This document shows positions 8,303 to 16,924 of a stretch of 43,232 nt of DNA, in pieces. Source of the DNA: Planktothrix serta PCC 8927 (GTDB lineage: Bacteria > Cyanobacteriota > Cyanobacteriia > Cyanobacteriales > Microcoleaceae); NCBI RefSeq assembly GCF_900010725.2, contig NZ_LR734865.1, forward strand, positions 244,448 through 287,679. Reading direction: 5' to 3'. The translations under genes were made by a program, and so were the position numbers. Position 1 is the stretch's first letter, and every line of letters begins with the position of its first letter. The notes beneath the pieces were generated by a model, which saw nothing but the letters and a program-made list of their open reading frames with translations, did no database searches and was not told the origin of the DNA.

Positions 8303-8909
8303 ATATCTCAGGAGAATTATTAACCCCGATTCTGATATTATCATTAATATAAATCCCTATAATGCACCCAGAAATGGTATTATCACTTTAGAAGAAACCG
8401 ATCCTAGTGCTACTTTAACAGAAGTTAATCTGATTGGATTTGAGCCCGAACACACCTACGCTTTTAAGTTAGATGTACAGGGAAAAAGAATTAGCCAATA
8501 TTTAAACCCTAGTGAACCTAAAATTAATACCGCTTGTGATGGAATTATTTTTACTATAATTGATGGAATATTTTATGTATTTTTTTGTGAAATGAAATCT
8601 AAAAACCCGAAACTTCAAGACTGTATAATTAAATATATAAATTCAACATTATTTATCAAGTATATTTTTAATATTATTCGAGAGTTTTACCAGGTTTCAT
8701 CAGAATTTAGCTTTAATGAAATTGAATACAAATATATTTTATTTGACCTCCAAACAAATGCCCAAAAAACACCGACTTCGGGAAGAAGAAATAAAGTCAT
8801 TCCTCAACTATTCGTTGACTCAGATGATGAAAAAAGTATACTTGTATATCAAATTCATCATCTAACCTCAGAAGACTTATTTAATATTAGACATTTAAAC
8901 TTGAATTAA
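8292..8909 (+). CDS. Probable PD-(D/E)XK nuclease, partner of the ATPase
   Basis: I do not recognise a named family. The frame is open from an ATG at 8274 (211 residues); the ATG at 8292 (205 residues) gives a smaller overlap with the ATPase gene, and neither has a clear ribosome binding site. A restriction-endonuclease-like core can be read (numbering from 8274): a strand with D89 (TACDGIIF), a turn, then FFCEMKSK with E106-x-K108, followed by a helix with Q115. The spacing and hydrophobic strands match D-x(10-20)-E-x-K of PD-(D/E)XK nucleases. The N-terminal 60 residues are I/N-rich and the C-terminal part has a basic patch (SGRRNK). It overlaps the upstream ATPase, shares its A+T-rich composition and meets the ftsH gene tail to tail. 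A nuclease partner of an ATPase sensor is the best guess. Confidence 0.6.
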   Translation: MIIEYLRRIINPDSDIIININPYNAPRNGIITLEETDPSATLTEVNLIGFEPEHTYAFKLDVQGKRISQYLNPSEPKINTACDGIIFTIIDGIFYVFFCEMKSKNPKLQDCIIKYINSTLFIKYIFNIIREFYQVSSEFSFNEIEYKYILFDLQTNAQKTPTSGRRNKVIPQLFVDSDDEKSILVYQIHHLTSEDLFNIRHLNLN

Positions 8910-8934
8910 ACACTATCTTGATCTAAAATATGAA

Positions 8935-10788
8935 TTATCGAGATACAGGTTTAACCTGCTCTAACAATTGTTGTAATTCATCCCCTTCAATTACCTCTGT
9001 TTCTAATACTTTTTGAGAAATTTCCGTTAATAAGTCTCGATTATAATTCAAAATAGCTAAAGCTTTTTGATGAGCATTATTAACAATATCCTTGACTTCA
9101 TCATCAATAGCTTCTGCGGTTTTTTCACTCATAGGACGGCGAAGATTAGCATCAGAATTGCCTAAAAAATTATTCTGTTTGGCTTTTTCATAAGCTAAGG
9201 GCCCTAAAGCTTTACTCATGCCATAATTCAGTACCATTCTTTCAGCTAATCCCGTTGCCCGTTGTAGGTCATCTGAGGCGCCATTGGTAACATTTCCAAA
9301 GACTAATTCTTCCGCAGCCCGTCCGCCTAATAGCATGGCAATTTGTTCCCGAAATTCAATTTCATCCATTAAAAAACGGTCTTCCGTTGGCATTCTTAAA
9401 GTATACCCTAATGCGGACATTCCACGCGGCACAATAGAAATTTTAGTCACTTTTCCACCCCCCGGCATTAACGCCCCGACAATGGCATGACCGACTTCAT
9501 GATAGGCGACAATTTTCTTCTCTTTTTCGTTTAACACGCGACTGCGTTTTTCTAACCCCGCAACCACCCTTTCAATAGCCTCATAAAAATCCTCCTGTTT
9601 CACTAACTTACGTTGATTTCTAGCCGCTAATAGGGCTGCTTCATTAACTAAATTTGCTAATTCTGCGCCTCCAAAACCCGGAGTTCTTGTGGCAATGGTG
9701 TGTAAATCTACATGATCTTCTAATTTAACTTTTTTAGCATAAATTTCTAAAACCGCTTTGCGTCCCGCTAAGTCGGGTCTGTCTACTAAGACCTGTCTAT
9801 CAAAGCGTCCAGGGCGTAATAATGCCGCGTCTAAGGCTTCAGGGCGGTTGGTGGCGGCTAATACAATTACCGTCGCATCTCCGACCCCAAACCCATCCAT
9901 TTCAGTTAATAATTGATTCAGGGTTTGTTCTCGTTCATCGTTACTCCCACTTTGGAAACTTCCACTACTTCTGGATTTTCCAATAGCATCTAATTCATCA
10001 ATAAAAATAATACAGGGGGCTTTCTTTTTCGCCTGTTCAAATAAGTCTCGAACTCGCGCGGCTCCAGTTCCCACAAATAACTCAATAAATTCTGAACCCG
10101 ATATACTAAAAAAGGGAACTCCGGCTTCTCCAGCGACCGCTTTTCCTAATAGAGTTTTTCCAGTTCCTGGGGGGCCAACTAATAACACGCCTTTGGGAAT
10201 TTTTGCTCCTATTTCGGTAAACCGTTGGGGACTTTTCAGGAAATCAACGATTTCTGCTAATTCGGTTTTTGCTTCATCAACTCCCGCCACATCTGCAAAG
10301 GTAATATTATCGGTTTCACCTTTAACAAAAACCTTGGCTTTACTTTTATTAATGGATAATGATCCTTGGGGATCTCGTTTCATAAAATATTGAAACGCTA
10401 CCACTAAAATTAAAGGCGGAATTACCCAATTTAAAACAACACTTAACCAACTTTGTTTAGGAGCCGGAGAAGCCGCAAATTCAATTCCTTTGGCTTCTAA
10501 GCGTTTGGGGAGTTCTAAATCAAAAATCGGGGTAGTTGATAAAATTCCTTCAGGTTGATTATTCTCGCCTTTGATTTGGTAAAGAATTTCGTTGTCGCCC
10601 ACTAAAACTTTTGAGACTTTACCATCTTCAATTTGTTGGATAAAAAAACTATAGGGAACTTTAGGAAAACGAGGACGAGTCAGTTGAGGAAACAACCAAT
10701 TTCCGATTAAAATTACCCCGGCTGAGATTAATAAAATTTGGGCAATTTTTTGAGAACTGGGTAATTTAGGTCTTTTTTTAATACTCAT
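8935..10788 (-). CDS. ftsH: ATP-dependent zinc metalloprotease FtsH (copy 1)
   Basis: The 617-residue membrane AAA protease degrades damaged membrane proteins; in cyanobacteria FtsH hexamers turn over photodamaged photosystem II subunits. Two membrane helices (about 16-34 and 118-136) flank a lumenal/periplasmic domain. Then come Walker A GPPGTGKT (205-212), the pore loop near FVG (238-240), Walker [12 protein letters not shown], arginine fingers RPGRFDR, the zinc site HEVGH (430-434) and the third ligand in the ASDDLQRAT segment. Small changes from copy 2 include GKAVAG for AKAVAG after Walker A and GTGAARVR for GAGAARVR. It lies directly downstream of the other ftsH gene on the same strand, 170 bases away, separated by repeat-like sequence. 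All catalytic residues are present. Confidence 0.95.
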   Translation of the reverse strand: MSIKKRPKLPSSQKIAQILLISAGVILIGNWLFPQLTRPRFPKVPYSFFIQQIEDGKVSKVLVGDNEILYQIKGENNQPEGILSTTPIFDLELPKRLEAKGIEFAASPAPKQSWLSVVLNWVIPPLILVVAFQYFMKRDPQGSLSINKSKAKVFVKGETDNITFADVAGVDEAKTELAEIVDFLKSPQRFTEIGAKIPKGVLLVGPPGTGKTLLGKAVAGEAGVPFFSISGSEFIELFVGTGAARVRDLFEQAKKKAPCIIFIDELDAIGKSRSSGSFQSGSNDEREQTLNQLLTEMDGFGVGDATVIVLAATNRPEALDAALLRPGRFDRQVLVDRPDLAGRKAVLEIYAKKVKLEDHVDLHTIATRTPGFGGAELANLVNEAALLAARNQRKLVKQEDFYEAIERVVAGLEKRSRVLNEKEKKIVAYHEVGHAIVGALMPGGGKVTKISIVPRGMSALGYTLRMPTEDRFLMDEIEFREQIAMLLGGRAAEELVFGNVTNGASDDLQRATGLAERMVLNYGMSKALGPLAYEKAKQNNFLGNSDANLRRPMSEKTAEAIDDEVKDIVNNAHQKALAILNYNRDLLTEISQKVLETEVIEGDELQQLLEQVKPVSR

Positions 10789-10829
10789 AAAATTTGGCTC
10801 TGGTTTGTTCTCGTTGCTCTCGTTAACCT

Positions 10830-10937
10830 CGTTTCTAGGTTCAACCTAGAAATGCTACTAGGGCGGCTCTGCCACCCTTCTCCAAATCGGATAGTATTTT
10901 TAGAGGCCTCTGATCGGCATTCCCTGGTAGAACCAGG
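10830..10937. repeat. Foldback repeats between the two ftsH genes
   Basis: tttctaggttcaacctagaaa (inverted arms 10830-10839 and 10841-10850) and ccctggtagaaccaggg (10921-10937) are two short palindromes of one type, each beside a cgtt/cgag tract. Between them is a less regular segment (gggcggctctgccaccc is also a hairpin). This looks like a decayed dispersed repeat element. Confidence 0.6.
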
Positions 10938-10958
10938 GAACGAGGGGGGATAAATTAA

Positions 10959-12857
10959 TTATGCGATCGCGGCGGGAATTTTACCCTCATACTTAACTTG
11001 ATTTAACAAATGTTGCAAATTGTCCCCTTCAATGACTTCTGTTTGTAAGATTTGTTGGGCAATTTGTTCCATTAACTCTTTATTTTGATTCAGGATATCC
11101 AGGGCAACTTCATGGGCTTGTTCAACCAATTGTTTAACCTCATCATCAATAGCTTTTGCTGTTTCATCACTGACATAACGACGAGGATTCATCATCATAT
11201 TATCGCCGAGAAAATTGTTTTGTTGACCCTTTTCATAAGCCAAGGGCCCTAATACTTTACTCATCCCATAACTGGTGACCATGCGTTCAGCTAAATCCGT
11301 CGCCCGTTGTAAGTCATTTGTTGCCCCTGTGGTAATACTTCCAAATACCACTTCTTCGGCAGAACGTCCTCCTAATAAAGTAGCAATTTCGGCTTTCATT
11401 TCTTCTTCACTGAGTAAGAAACGGTCTTCAGTGGGCAGTTGTAAGGTATATCCTAAAGCCGCCATTCCACGCGGCACAATGGAGATTTTAGCCACTTTAT
11501 TTTGACCGGAAACCACTGATCCAACTATAGCATGACCGACTTCATGATAGGCAACAATTTTCTTCTCTTTTTCGTTGAGAACACGGGATTTTTTTTCTAA
11601 CCCCGCAACAACCCGTTCAATGGCTTCAGCAAAGTCCGCTTGACTAACAGTTTCCCGTTTATTTCTAGCAGCTAATAAGGCAGCTTCATTGACTAAATTC
11701 GCTAAATCTGCGCCCGCAAAACCGGGGGTGCGAGTGGCGATCGCTTTTAACTCCACATCGGGCCCAATTTTAACTTTTTTAGCATAGATTTCTAGGATTT
11801 GTAAACGACCGGATAAATCAGGACGATCTACTAAAACTTGGCGATCAAATCGACCGGGACGCAGTAACGCCGGGTCTAAGGTTTCCGGGCGGTTAGTAGC
11901 TGCTAAAACGATTACGGTAGCTTGTCCGGCAGCAAACCCATCCATCTCCGTTAATAACTGGTTGAGGGTTTGTTCTCGCTCATCATTTCCCCCATACATT
12001 CCGCCACTAGAACGGGATTTTCCAATAGCATCTAATTCATCAATAAAGATAATACAGGGAGCTTTCTTTTTGGCTTGTTCAAATAAATCTCGAACTCGCG
12101 CCGCCCCTGCACCCACGAACAATTCCACGAATTCTGACCCAGAAATGCTAAAGAATGGAACACCTGCTTCTCCGGCTACGGCTTTCGCTAATAGGGTTTT
12201 TCCCGTTCCTGGGGGGCCGACTAATAAGACTCCTTTAGGAATTCGAGCTCCTATTTTTAAAAAACGTTCAGGAGTCTTTAAGAATTCCACCACTTCTTCT
12301 AATTCAGTTTTGGCTTCTTCTACCCCAGCTACATCTTGAAAAGTGACTTTTGTGGCATCATTTTCGACATAAACCTTGGCTTTACTCTTACTAATAGAAA
12401 GAGCCCCTTGTGGCCCTCCCATTCCTCCGCCTCGACTTTGCATAAATTGTCCGACAGCCACCCAAATTCCCACAAAAATTAAGGGAGGAATCACCCAACC
12501 AATTAAGCTCGAAAACCAGGTATTTTTAGGAGGTGGAGCAGCAGCAAATTCAACCCCTTTGGCTTCTAAACGTTTGGGTAAATCCATATCAAAAATCGGA
12601 GTTGTTGATAGAACTTGTCCAGGTTTATCAGCTTCTTCTTTAACTAAATACCGGATTTGATCTTGACTGAGATAAACTTGAGAAACTTGACCATCTTCAA
12701 CTTGTTCAATGAATAAACTATAGGGAACACTGGGAATTTGTGGCCCGAATAATCCAGGTAATGTTAGGTTAGCAATTAAGAAGATGATACCCAACCAAAA
12801 TAAAATACTTCCGATGGGAAGATTTCGGGGAAATTGGGGTTTGTCTTTTATACTCAT
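10959..12857 (-). CDS. ftsH: ATP-dependent zinc metalloprotease FtsH (copy 2)
   Basis: The 632-residue paralogue of the gene at 8935 is identical in long blocks. Membrane helices lie at about 15-34 and 119-137, with a short GGGMGG stretch after the second. Walker A GPPGTGKT is at 214-221, Walker B at [16 protein letters not shown] arginines at RPGRFDRQ and the zinc motif HEVGH at 438-442. The third zinc ligand lies in [13 protein letters not shown]. The C-terminal tail has a coiled coil and ends KIPAAIA. Cyanobacterial FtsH proteins work as homo- or hetero-hexamers; two adjacent paralogues could supply both subunits of a hetero-complex (inference). A tnpB fragment ends only 16 bases before its start codon, so its promoter may have been altered. 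Confidence 0.95.
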   Translation of the reverse strand: MSIKDKPQFPRNLPIGSILFWLGIIFLIANLTLPGLFGPQIPSVPYSLFIEQVEDGQVSQVYLSQDQIRYLVKEEADKPGQVLSTTPIFDMDLPKRLEAKGVEFAAAPPPKNTWFSSLIGWVIPPLIFVGIWVAVGQFMQSRGGGMGGPQGALSISKSKAKVYVENDATKVTFQDVAGVEEAKTELEEVVEFLKTPERFLKIGARIPKGVLLVGPPGTGKTLLAKAVAGEAGVPFFSISGSEFVELFVGAGAARVRDLFEQAKKKAPCIIFIDELDAIGKSRSSGGMYGGNDEREQTLNQLLTEMDGFAAGQATVIVLAATNRPETLDPALLRPGRFDRQVLVDRPDLSGRLQILEIYAKKVKIGPDVELKAIATRTPGFAGADLANLVNEAALLAARNKRETVSQADFAEAIERVVAGLEKKSRVLNEKEKKIVAYHEVGHAIVGSVVSGQNKVAKISIVPRGMAALGYTLQLPTEDRFLLSEEEMKAEIATLLGGRSAEEVVFGSITTGATNDLQRATDLAERMVTSYGMSKVLGPLAYEKGQQNNFLGDNMMMNPRRYVSDETAKAIDDEVKQLVEQAHEVALDILNQNKELMEQIAQQILQTEVIEGDNLQHLLNQVKYEGKIPAAIA

Positions 12858-12873
12858 GGTGTTTAATTAAAGG

Positions 12874-13149
12874 TTAACTGTTAACAAGGATAGATATTGA
12901 CATCAGCTGCAAAGGAATAGAAGAAACTTCTGTTAACCATTGCTTTTCAGTAGTCTTTTTAAGATCTGTTAGCCTTTTAGAAAGTTCCTTAATATTAGGT
13001 TTTTTGTTACCTGAACGGTATTGTTCTTGGCAGTAAGCTAAAGCCTCGTTAAAAACTACCCGACAGCAACCGAACAACTGAGACATCAGCCTCTTTTGTT
13101 GGTCTGTTGGGTAGATTCGATATCGATACCTTAACTTCATTCTCTGCAC
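12874..13149 (-). pseudogene. TnpB (IS200/IS605 OrfB) N-terminal fragment
   Basis: The 91-residue frame begins MKLRYRYRIYPTDQQKRLMS then QLFGCCRVVFNEAL, the typical N-terminal helix-turn-helix region of TnpB transposon-associated nucleases (ATG at 13140 or 13149). It stops shortly after the conserved VSSIPLQ segment, so about three quarters of the protein, including the whole RuvC domain and zinc finger, is gone. The remaining sequence runs almost directly into the ftsH start at 12857. It differs clearly from the full TnpB at 31022, so it came from another element. It cannot be an active nuclease. Confidence 0.85.
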
Positions 13150-13180
13150 TTAAAATCTTCTCCTTTAGTATACATTAAAA

Positions 13181-13224
13181 TCAAATAAAAAGCCTAAGTG
13201 GAACTTAGGGGTTTTAAACCCAGA
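13181..13224 (-). repeat. Insertion-sequence end-like hairpin near tnpB fragment
   Basis: cctaagt-gga-acttagg forms a 7-bp hairpin at 13193-13209. With its flanks it aligns, over about 40 bases with a single gap, with 19762-19800 next to the orphan omega RNA (shared core gggt..aaacccctaa.tt and ttaggcttt.tattt). It sits about 45 bases before the tnpB fragment, where the left end of an IS200/IS605 element would lie. Confidence 0.55.
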
Positions 13225-13590
13225 ATTTTCGATAAGGATTCCGATCCTGACTTAGAAAAACTCTGGTCTGCTTCCATATTGCCATAATCCCATGACCTCA
13301 TGTTGTAGGGATCTCTCCCCTTTCATCTATAATTTTTACCATAGCGTGATTTCCTGCATCGGTGGGGTGAGGGCAAGCTCATCAAAGGATCGTTTTTTGA
13401 CACTTGACAAGAGTGAACACAGGATCATCTCTCCTCCACGATTATCGGTAAAATGATTATCAGTAGAATTACTGTTGTAAAAATAAAATAATAGTTGGGT
13501 TTATATTAAAAATTACATCAATTTCTTGACTTATATTTGATTTTGTATCACATTAGAAGAGAGTATTCTGGCTAGACAGAGGAGATTGAA
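13225..13590. other. Non-coding region upstream of the phycobilisome pair
   Basis: No gene is visible. Two adjacent 15-base direct repeats (gattatcggtaaaat, gattatcagtagaat) lie at 13440-13469, about 120 bases before the next start codon and possibly a regulator site. TTGACT at 13526-13531 is a possible -35 but no good -10 follows. The ribosome binding site of the next gene is aggagattgaa just before 13591. Confidence 0.5.
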
Positions 13591-14097
13591 ATGCCAACAA
13601 TGAATTCAACTTGGGATGATTTAATCATCCAGTGCGACGGGCGATATTTGACCAATGCAGAACTCAAGCCGCTGCATCAGTATGTTCAGACTTTAAATGC
13701 TCGCACCAAAACCTATGAAGTTTTACGCGCAAAATCAGCAGGTTTAATCAAGCAAACCCTCAAAAAATTTATGCTGTCTCATCCTGAAATCATGCAAAAA
13801 CATTCTAAACGCTGTGTTTATGATATGTCGATGACGATGTGTTTGATGTCCGTTGCCTTGTTACGCGATGATCCTCACTTTTTTAAGGAATCTTTAATGT
13901 TGTGGTTAGCTAATATTTTAGCTGCTCACGAAAAAAATACCCAGTGCCTTCAAGCCTATACTTATCTTCAAGAAACCCTACAAGAACAATTGCCCAGTGT
14001 GTGTAATCAGTTATTAAAACCCTATATGGATATTGTTTTAGAAGTGCTAGATACACCACCTAAACTGATGGCAAATGTTCAACGTAGTGGAGTTTAA
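13591..14097 (+). CDS. Phycobilisome (biliprotein-like) family protein
   Basis: The 168-residue all-helical protein has the length and pattern of phycobiliprotein subunits. The key segment KRCVYDMSMTMCLMSVALLRDD (C75, D78) lines up with [23 protein letters not shown] of allophycocyanin. The bilin-attachment cysteine and the following aspartate are kept, but the usual arginine of CxRD is tyrosine, so bilin binding is plausible but not certain. Five cysteines in all is more than usual. It sits 133 bases before a linker-protein gene rather than in a cpc or apc operon. It may be a core-variant subunit, a bilin-binding sensor or an assembly factor; the exact class is unresolved. The ribosome binding site aggagattgaa supports the ATG at 13591. 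Confidence 0.7.
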   Translation: MPTMNSTWDDLIIQCDGRYLTNAELKPLHQYVQTLNARTKTYEVLRAKSAGLIKQTLKKFMLSHPEIMQKHSKRCVYDMSMTMCLMSVALLRDDPHFFKESLMLWLANILAAHEKNTQCLQAYTYLQETLQEQLPSVCNQLLKPYMDIVLEVLDTPPKLMANVQRSGV

Positions 14098-14230
14098 AGC
14101 AGATTGATTGTTCATTTTCCATCAGGGTATTACCCCGTTTAAATCAAAACAAACTACAATTTCAATTATTATCCCAGAGTGGGTAAATCTAGGCTAATTT
14201 GGAGTATTGATGCACACAGGAGTTTAATTT

Positions 14231-15028
14231 ATGTCCTTAACTCAACCTGTAACGACTCGTCATGACGCTTCACCCGAAGAAAGAGAATTTGTTTTAAAAC
14301 AAATTTATCAGCAAGTTTTAGAACGCCAGCTTTATGAGTTTGAGCGCAAGCAATTAGCTGATTTAGAAAAAGATTTTATGAAGGGTAAAATCGGAATTCG
14401 GCATTTCTTAAAAAGTCTGGCAGTTCGTCCGATTTATTTAGAGCTTTTTTATGAAAAAAGTTCTAATGTTAAATTCATTGAAAATGCCTGTAAACATTTT
14501 TTAGGACGGGCTCCTAAAAACAATGAAGAACTTCATGAATGGGATGACATTTTAATCCGTCGGGGTGTTGGTGCAATGGTTTCAGAGTTAGTAGACTCGG
14601 AAGAATACCGCAAATCCTTTGGTTATTTTACCGTTCCCTATTGGCATGAACATCGTTTTGAATCAGCTACTGAATATATTGAAAATGAACAGCTAGGTCA
14701 TGAACACGCGGGACAGAGAGGATGGGCAATTCCTACCCATTATCAACATGAATTACACATCGACTGTGATGGCGGAACCTGTGTTCGAGAGGAGGATAAA
14801 TTAGCGGTTAAACCTGTACAAACTCCCCCAGAACCCTTAGACTTCCCCTCGGATACAAAGATTACGCCTAGACATATTCAACGGCTATCCGTTTGTGTTA
14901 AGGAAATTGCTGAAATTCTCTCCTTCTATCCCCAACCTGTCGATCAACAAGAGATTGAAACTGACTTTCAGCAAAAAGTGTTGGAGTATGTCAGTGCCAT
15001 TAACGCCAGTTTACTGTTTAAAAATTAA
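14231..15028 (+). CDS. Phycobilisome linker polypeptide
   Basis: The 265-residue protein has one phycobilisome linker domain (about 15-145). It starts REFVLKQIYQQVLERQLYEF, followed by the typical FLGRAPKNNEELHEWDDILI and a stretch near SELVDSEEYRKSFGYFTVPY. Such domains sit inside the biliprotein ring and fix rods to rods or to the core. The C-terminal 120 residues are unlike CpcG; they are H/E-rich (HYQHELHIDCDGGTC) and end in a helical segment. No second linker domain and no CpcD domain is visible. The ATG at 14231 follows acaggagtttaattt. Together with the gene at 13591 it makes a small two-gene phycobilisome unit away from the main operons; a specialised antenna piece is my inference. 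Confidence 0.85.
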   Translation: MSLTQPVTTRHDASPEEREFVLKQIYQQVLERQLYEFERKQLADLEKDFMKGKIGIRHFLKSLAVRPIYLELFYEKSSNVKFIENACKHFLGRAPKNNEELHEWDDILIRRGVGAMVSELVDSEEYRKSFGYFTVPYWHEHRFESATEYIENEQLGHEHAGQRGWAIPTHYQHELHIDCDGGTCVREEDKLAVKPVQTPPEPLDFPSDTKITPRHIQRLSVCVKEIAEILSFYPQPVDQQEIETDFQQKVLEYVSAINASLLFKN

Positions 15029-15034
15029 AAGTAG

Positions 15035-15051
15035 GGTGGGCTTTGCCCACC
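15035..15051 (+). terminator. Intrinsic terminator of the linker gene
   Basis: ggtgggc-ttt-gcccacc forms a 7-bp G+C-rich hairpin directly followed by ttt, starting 7 bases after the linker stop codon. Confidence 0.65.
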
Positions 15052-15115
15052 TTTGACTCTAATTGAAGCGATTGAAATGACTCTTAAAAAAATTACACTT
15101 TAATCATGGACTCCC

Positions 15116-15146
15116 AAAACCCGGTTTCTTAAAGAAACCGGGTTTT
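15116..15146. terminator. Bidirectional hairpin with A/T tails
   Basis: aaaacccggtttctt (15116-15130) pairs with aagaaaccgggtttt (15132-15146), followed by tt. The A-run before and T-run after make it terminator-like in both directions. It belongs to a repeat type common between cyanobacterial genes. Confidence 0.6.
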
Positions 15147-15190
15147 TAATGCCCATTAACATATTCTGATGGAATTGAGGTAAAATAAAA

Positions 15191-15199
15191 TGGTATAAT
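15191..15199 (+). promoter_or_regulatory. Extended -10 promoter before VOC gene
   Basis: TGGTATAAT gives an exact -10 box (15194-15199) with the extended TGn. No good -35 is present 17 bases upstream. It is the only promoter-like site before the VOC/recombinase pair. Confidence 0.45.
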
Positions 15200-15211
15200 T
15201 ATTATTGTTTT

Positions 15212-15236
15212 GGTGCGTGCGCTGCGCTTACGCACC
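15212..15236. repeat. Short palindromic repeat
   Basis: ggtgcgt (15212-15218) pairs with acgcacc (15230-15236) around gcgctgcgctt. It is a widespread cyanobacterial intergenic repeat type. Its in-frame reading has inflated the downstream ORF. Confidence 0.6.
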
Positions 15237-15269
15237 CTACGGGTTAAAATTGTTGTGTTTTTGGATATC

Positions 15270-15632
15270 ATGAAAATCAATAAATATCTTCATGCTGCTA
15301 TTTTAGTGTCTGATTTAGAACAATCTGAACAATTTTATGGTCAAGTCTTAGGCTTAGAAAAAGTTGAACGTCCGTTAAATTTTTCGGGGATTTGGTATCA
15401 AATTGGTGAGTTTCAAATTCATTTAATTCAAGCTGAAACCTTGATTAATGATCAAGTGAATCAGGAAAAATGGGGACGAAATCGACATTTAGCCTTTTTG
15501 GTTGATAATTTAGAAGCCACAAAACAACAGCTAATTACTTATAATTGTTCATTTCAAATGAGTGCTTCTGGTCGGTCTGCCTTGTTTACAAAAGATCCTG
15601 ATGGTAATATTATAGAATTAAATGAAGCATGA
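15270..15632 (+). CDS. VOC-family (glyoxalase-like) protein
   Basis: I start at the ATG at 15270 (120 residues); the upstream extension runs through a repeat. The single vicinal-oxygen-chelate domain shows HAAILVSDLEQSEQFYGQVLGL (about 8-29), a second half RNRHLAFLVDNLEATKQQL, and the closing FTKDPDGNIIELNE with the metal-ligand glutamate E117. Metal ligands by position are H8, H73 and E117. Family members include glyoxalase I, fosfomycin-modifying enzymes and dioxygenases, and the substrate cannot be named. Its last four bases (ATGA) overlap the start of the next gene, so the two are co-translated. Confidence 0.8.
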   Translation: MKINKYLHAAILVSDLEQSEQFYGQVLGLEKVERPLNFSGIWYQIGEFQIHLIQAETLINDQVNQEKWGRNRHLAFLVDNLEATKQQLITYNCSFQMSASGRSALFTKDPDGNIIELNEA

Positions 15633-16924
15633 AAATTATTGCCTATTGCTATACTGATCCTCTGTTTGAACAGCCTCCAGATCGGATGATTTGGGGTTGG
15701 GAAGTGGATCGGATTTATCAAGATTTAGGGGAAAGACAGGAACTTGAACAATTGTTAAAAGATTGTGATTTAGAAGCCCCAGACTATTTATTAATTCGAC
15801 GGTTAGAGGAGTTAGGAAATTCGGTTTTAGAAGTGAGCGATCGCTTACAACAATTAGAATCTTTCCAGATTAATATTATTGCCATTGAATCAGATTTTAA
15901 CACCTCCGAAACTCAGATTAATCGGTCTGATTTAATCCAATTATTTATAGAAATTCAAAATCGCCAACGCAGTCGTCGCATTTGTCACGGACACGCTCAA
16001 AATAGAATTAAAGCCTTACCTCCACCGGGAAAAGCACCCTATGGATATCGACGGGGAAAAGATCGTTATATTTTAGATCGCAGTGTTTCACCCATCGTTA
16101 AAGAATTTTTTGATCGGTTTTTAATTTATGGATCTTTGCGGGGTGCGGTGCGCTATTTAGAAAAACGGTATGGGAAAAAAATCTCGGTGACAACAGGACG
16201 AAGATGGTTAACAAATCCCGTTTATCGAGGAGATTTAGAATATAAAAATGGGGAGATTATTTCTAATACCCATATTCCGATTATTTCACGAGATGAAGGT
16301 GCTCAAGTAGATCGATTATTACGCCGAAATCAACGGCTTCCGCCGCGAACAGCCAGTGCACCACGTTCGTTAGCGGGGTTAGTCAGTTGTGGAGACTGTC
16401 AATCTTTAATGACTATTGCGCGAGTTACAACCTATCGCCAAGAACGAGAATATTTATATTTACGTCCGACAAATTGTCCGAAAAATCCTAAATGTAAAGC
16501 CTTATCTTATCAAACAGGATTAGAGTTAACAATTGAACGAATTTGTCAAGATTTACCAGAGGCGGTTTCTAGTTTAAATTTACCTGATTTACAAATTGTT
16601 AAACGGGGTATTATTCAGGAGATTAACCAAAAACAAGAGATTTTATTACAAATTCCTGATTTATTAACTTCGGGAATATTAGACACAGAAACGGCAGAGT
16701 TAAGAACCTATAAATTGCGGACAGAAATTGCTCAATTGCAAGGAAAGTTAGCCCAACTTCCCCCAGTTAATTTAAAAGAAACAGCACAAGCGGTTTGTAT
16801 TCCGCAGTTTTGGTTAGATTTATCGGAAACTGAAAGGCGGTTTTATTTTCGAGAATTTATTCGCAAAATTGAGATTATTCGAGATGGGGATAATTGGGAG
16901 TTAAAGCTAATCTTTATTTTTTAA
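15629..16924 (+). CDS. XisF-like serine-recombinase family protein, catalytic serine apparently lost
   Basis: The 431-residue protein has the layout of a large serine recombinase. A resolvase-like domain (1-120) is recognisable by WGWEVDRIYQDLGERQELEQLL and YLLIRRLEELGNSVLEV. A recombinase domain follows at about 130-235 (PPPGKAPYGYRRGKDRYILD, WLTNPVYRGDLEYKNGEII). A zinc ribbon comes next (SCGDCQSLM and CPKNPKC), then a leucine-rich coiled coil. In active enzymes the N-terminus reads YxRVS with the nucleophilic serine; here it reads AYCYTDPLFE, with neither the arginine nor the serine. The relation to XisF, the fdxN-element excisase of heterocystous cyanobacteria, is from memory of the family. 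It ends tail to tail with the next gene with no gap. Its present role is unknown. Confidence 0.75.
   Translation: MKIIAYCYTDPLFEQPPDRMIWGWEVDRIYQDLGERQELEQLLKDCDLEAPDYLLIRRLEELGNSVLEVSDRLQQLESFQINIIAIESDFNTSETQINRSDLIQLFIEIQNRQRSRRICHGHAQNRIKALPPPGKAPYGYRRGKDRYILDRSVSPIVKEFFDRFLIYGSLRGAVRYLEKRYGKKISVTTGRRWLTNPVYRGDLEYKNGEIISNTHIPIISRDEGAQVDRLLRRNQRLPPRTASAPRSLAGLVSCGDCQSLMTIARVTTYRQEREYLYLRPTNCPKNPKCKALSYQTGLELTIERICQDLPEAVSSLNLPDLQIVKRGIIQEINQKQEILLQIPDLLTSGILDTETAELRTYKLRTEIAQLQGKLAQLPPVNLKETAQAVCIPQFWLDLSETERRFYFREFIRKIEIIRDGDNWELKLIFIF

Noticed and set aside
10193-12660. Plus-strand frames inside the two ftsH genes
   Set aside because: They are antisense shadows of strongly conserved AAA-protease coding sequence.
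13526-13531. TTGACT as a phycobilisome-gene promoter
   Set aside because: No acceptable -10 hexamer lies at 16-18 bases from it.
15210-15269. N-terminal extension of the VOC gene
   Set aside because: It runs through the ggtgcgt/acgcacc palindromic repeat and lacks a ribosome binding site; the ATG at 15270 begins the family-like sequence.
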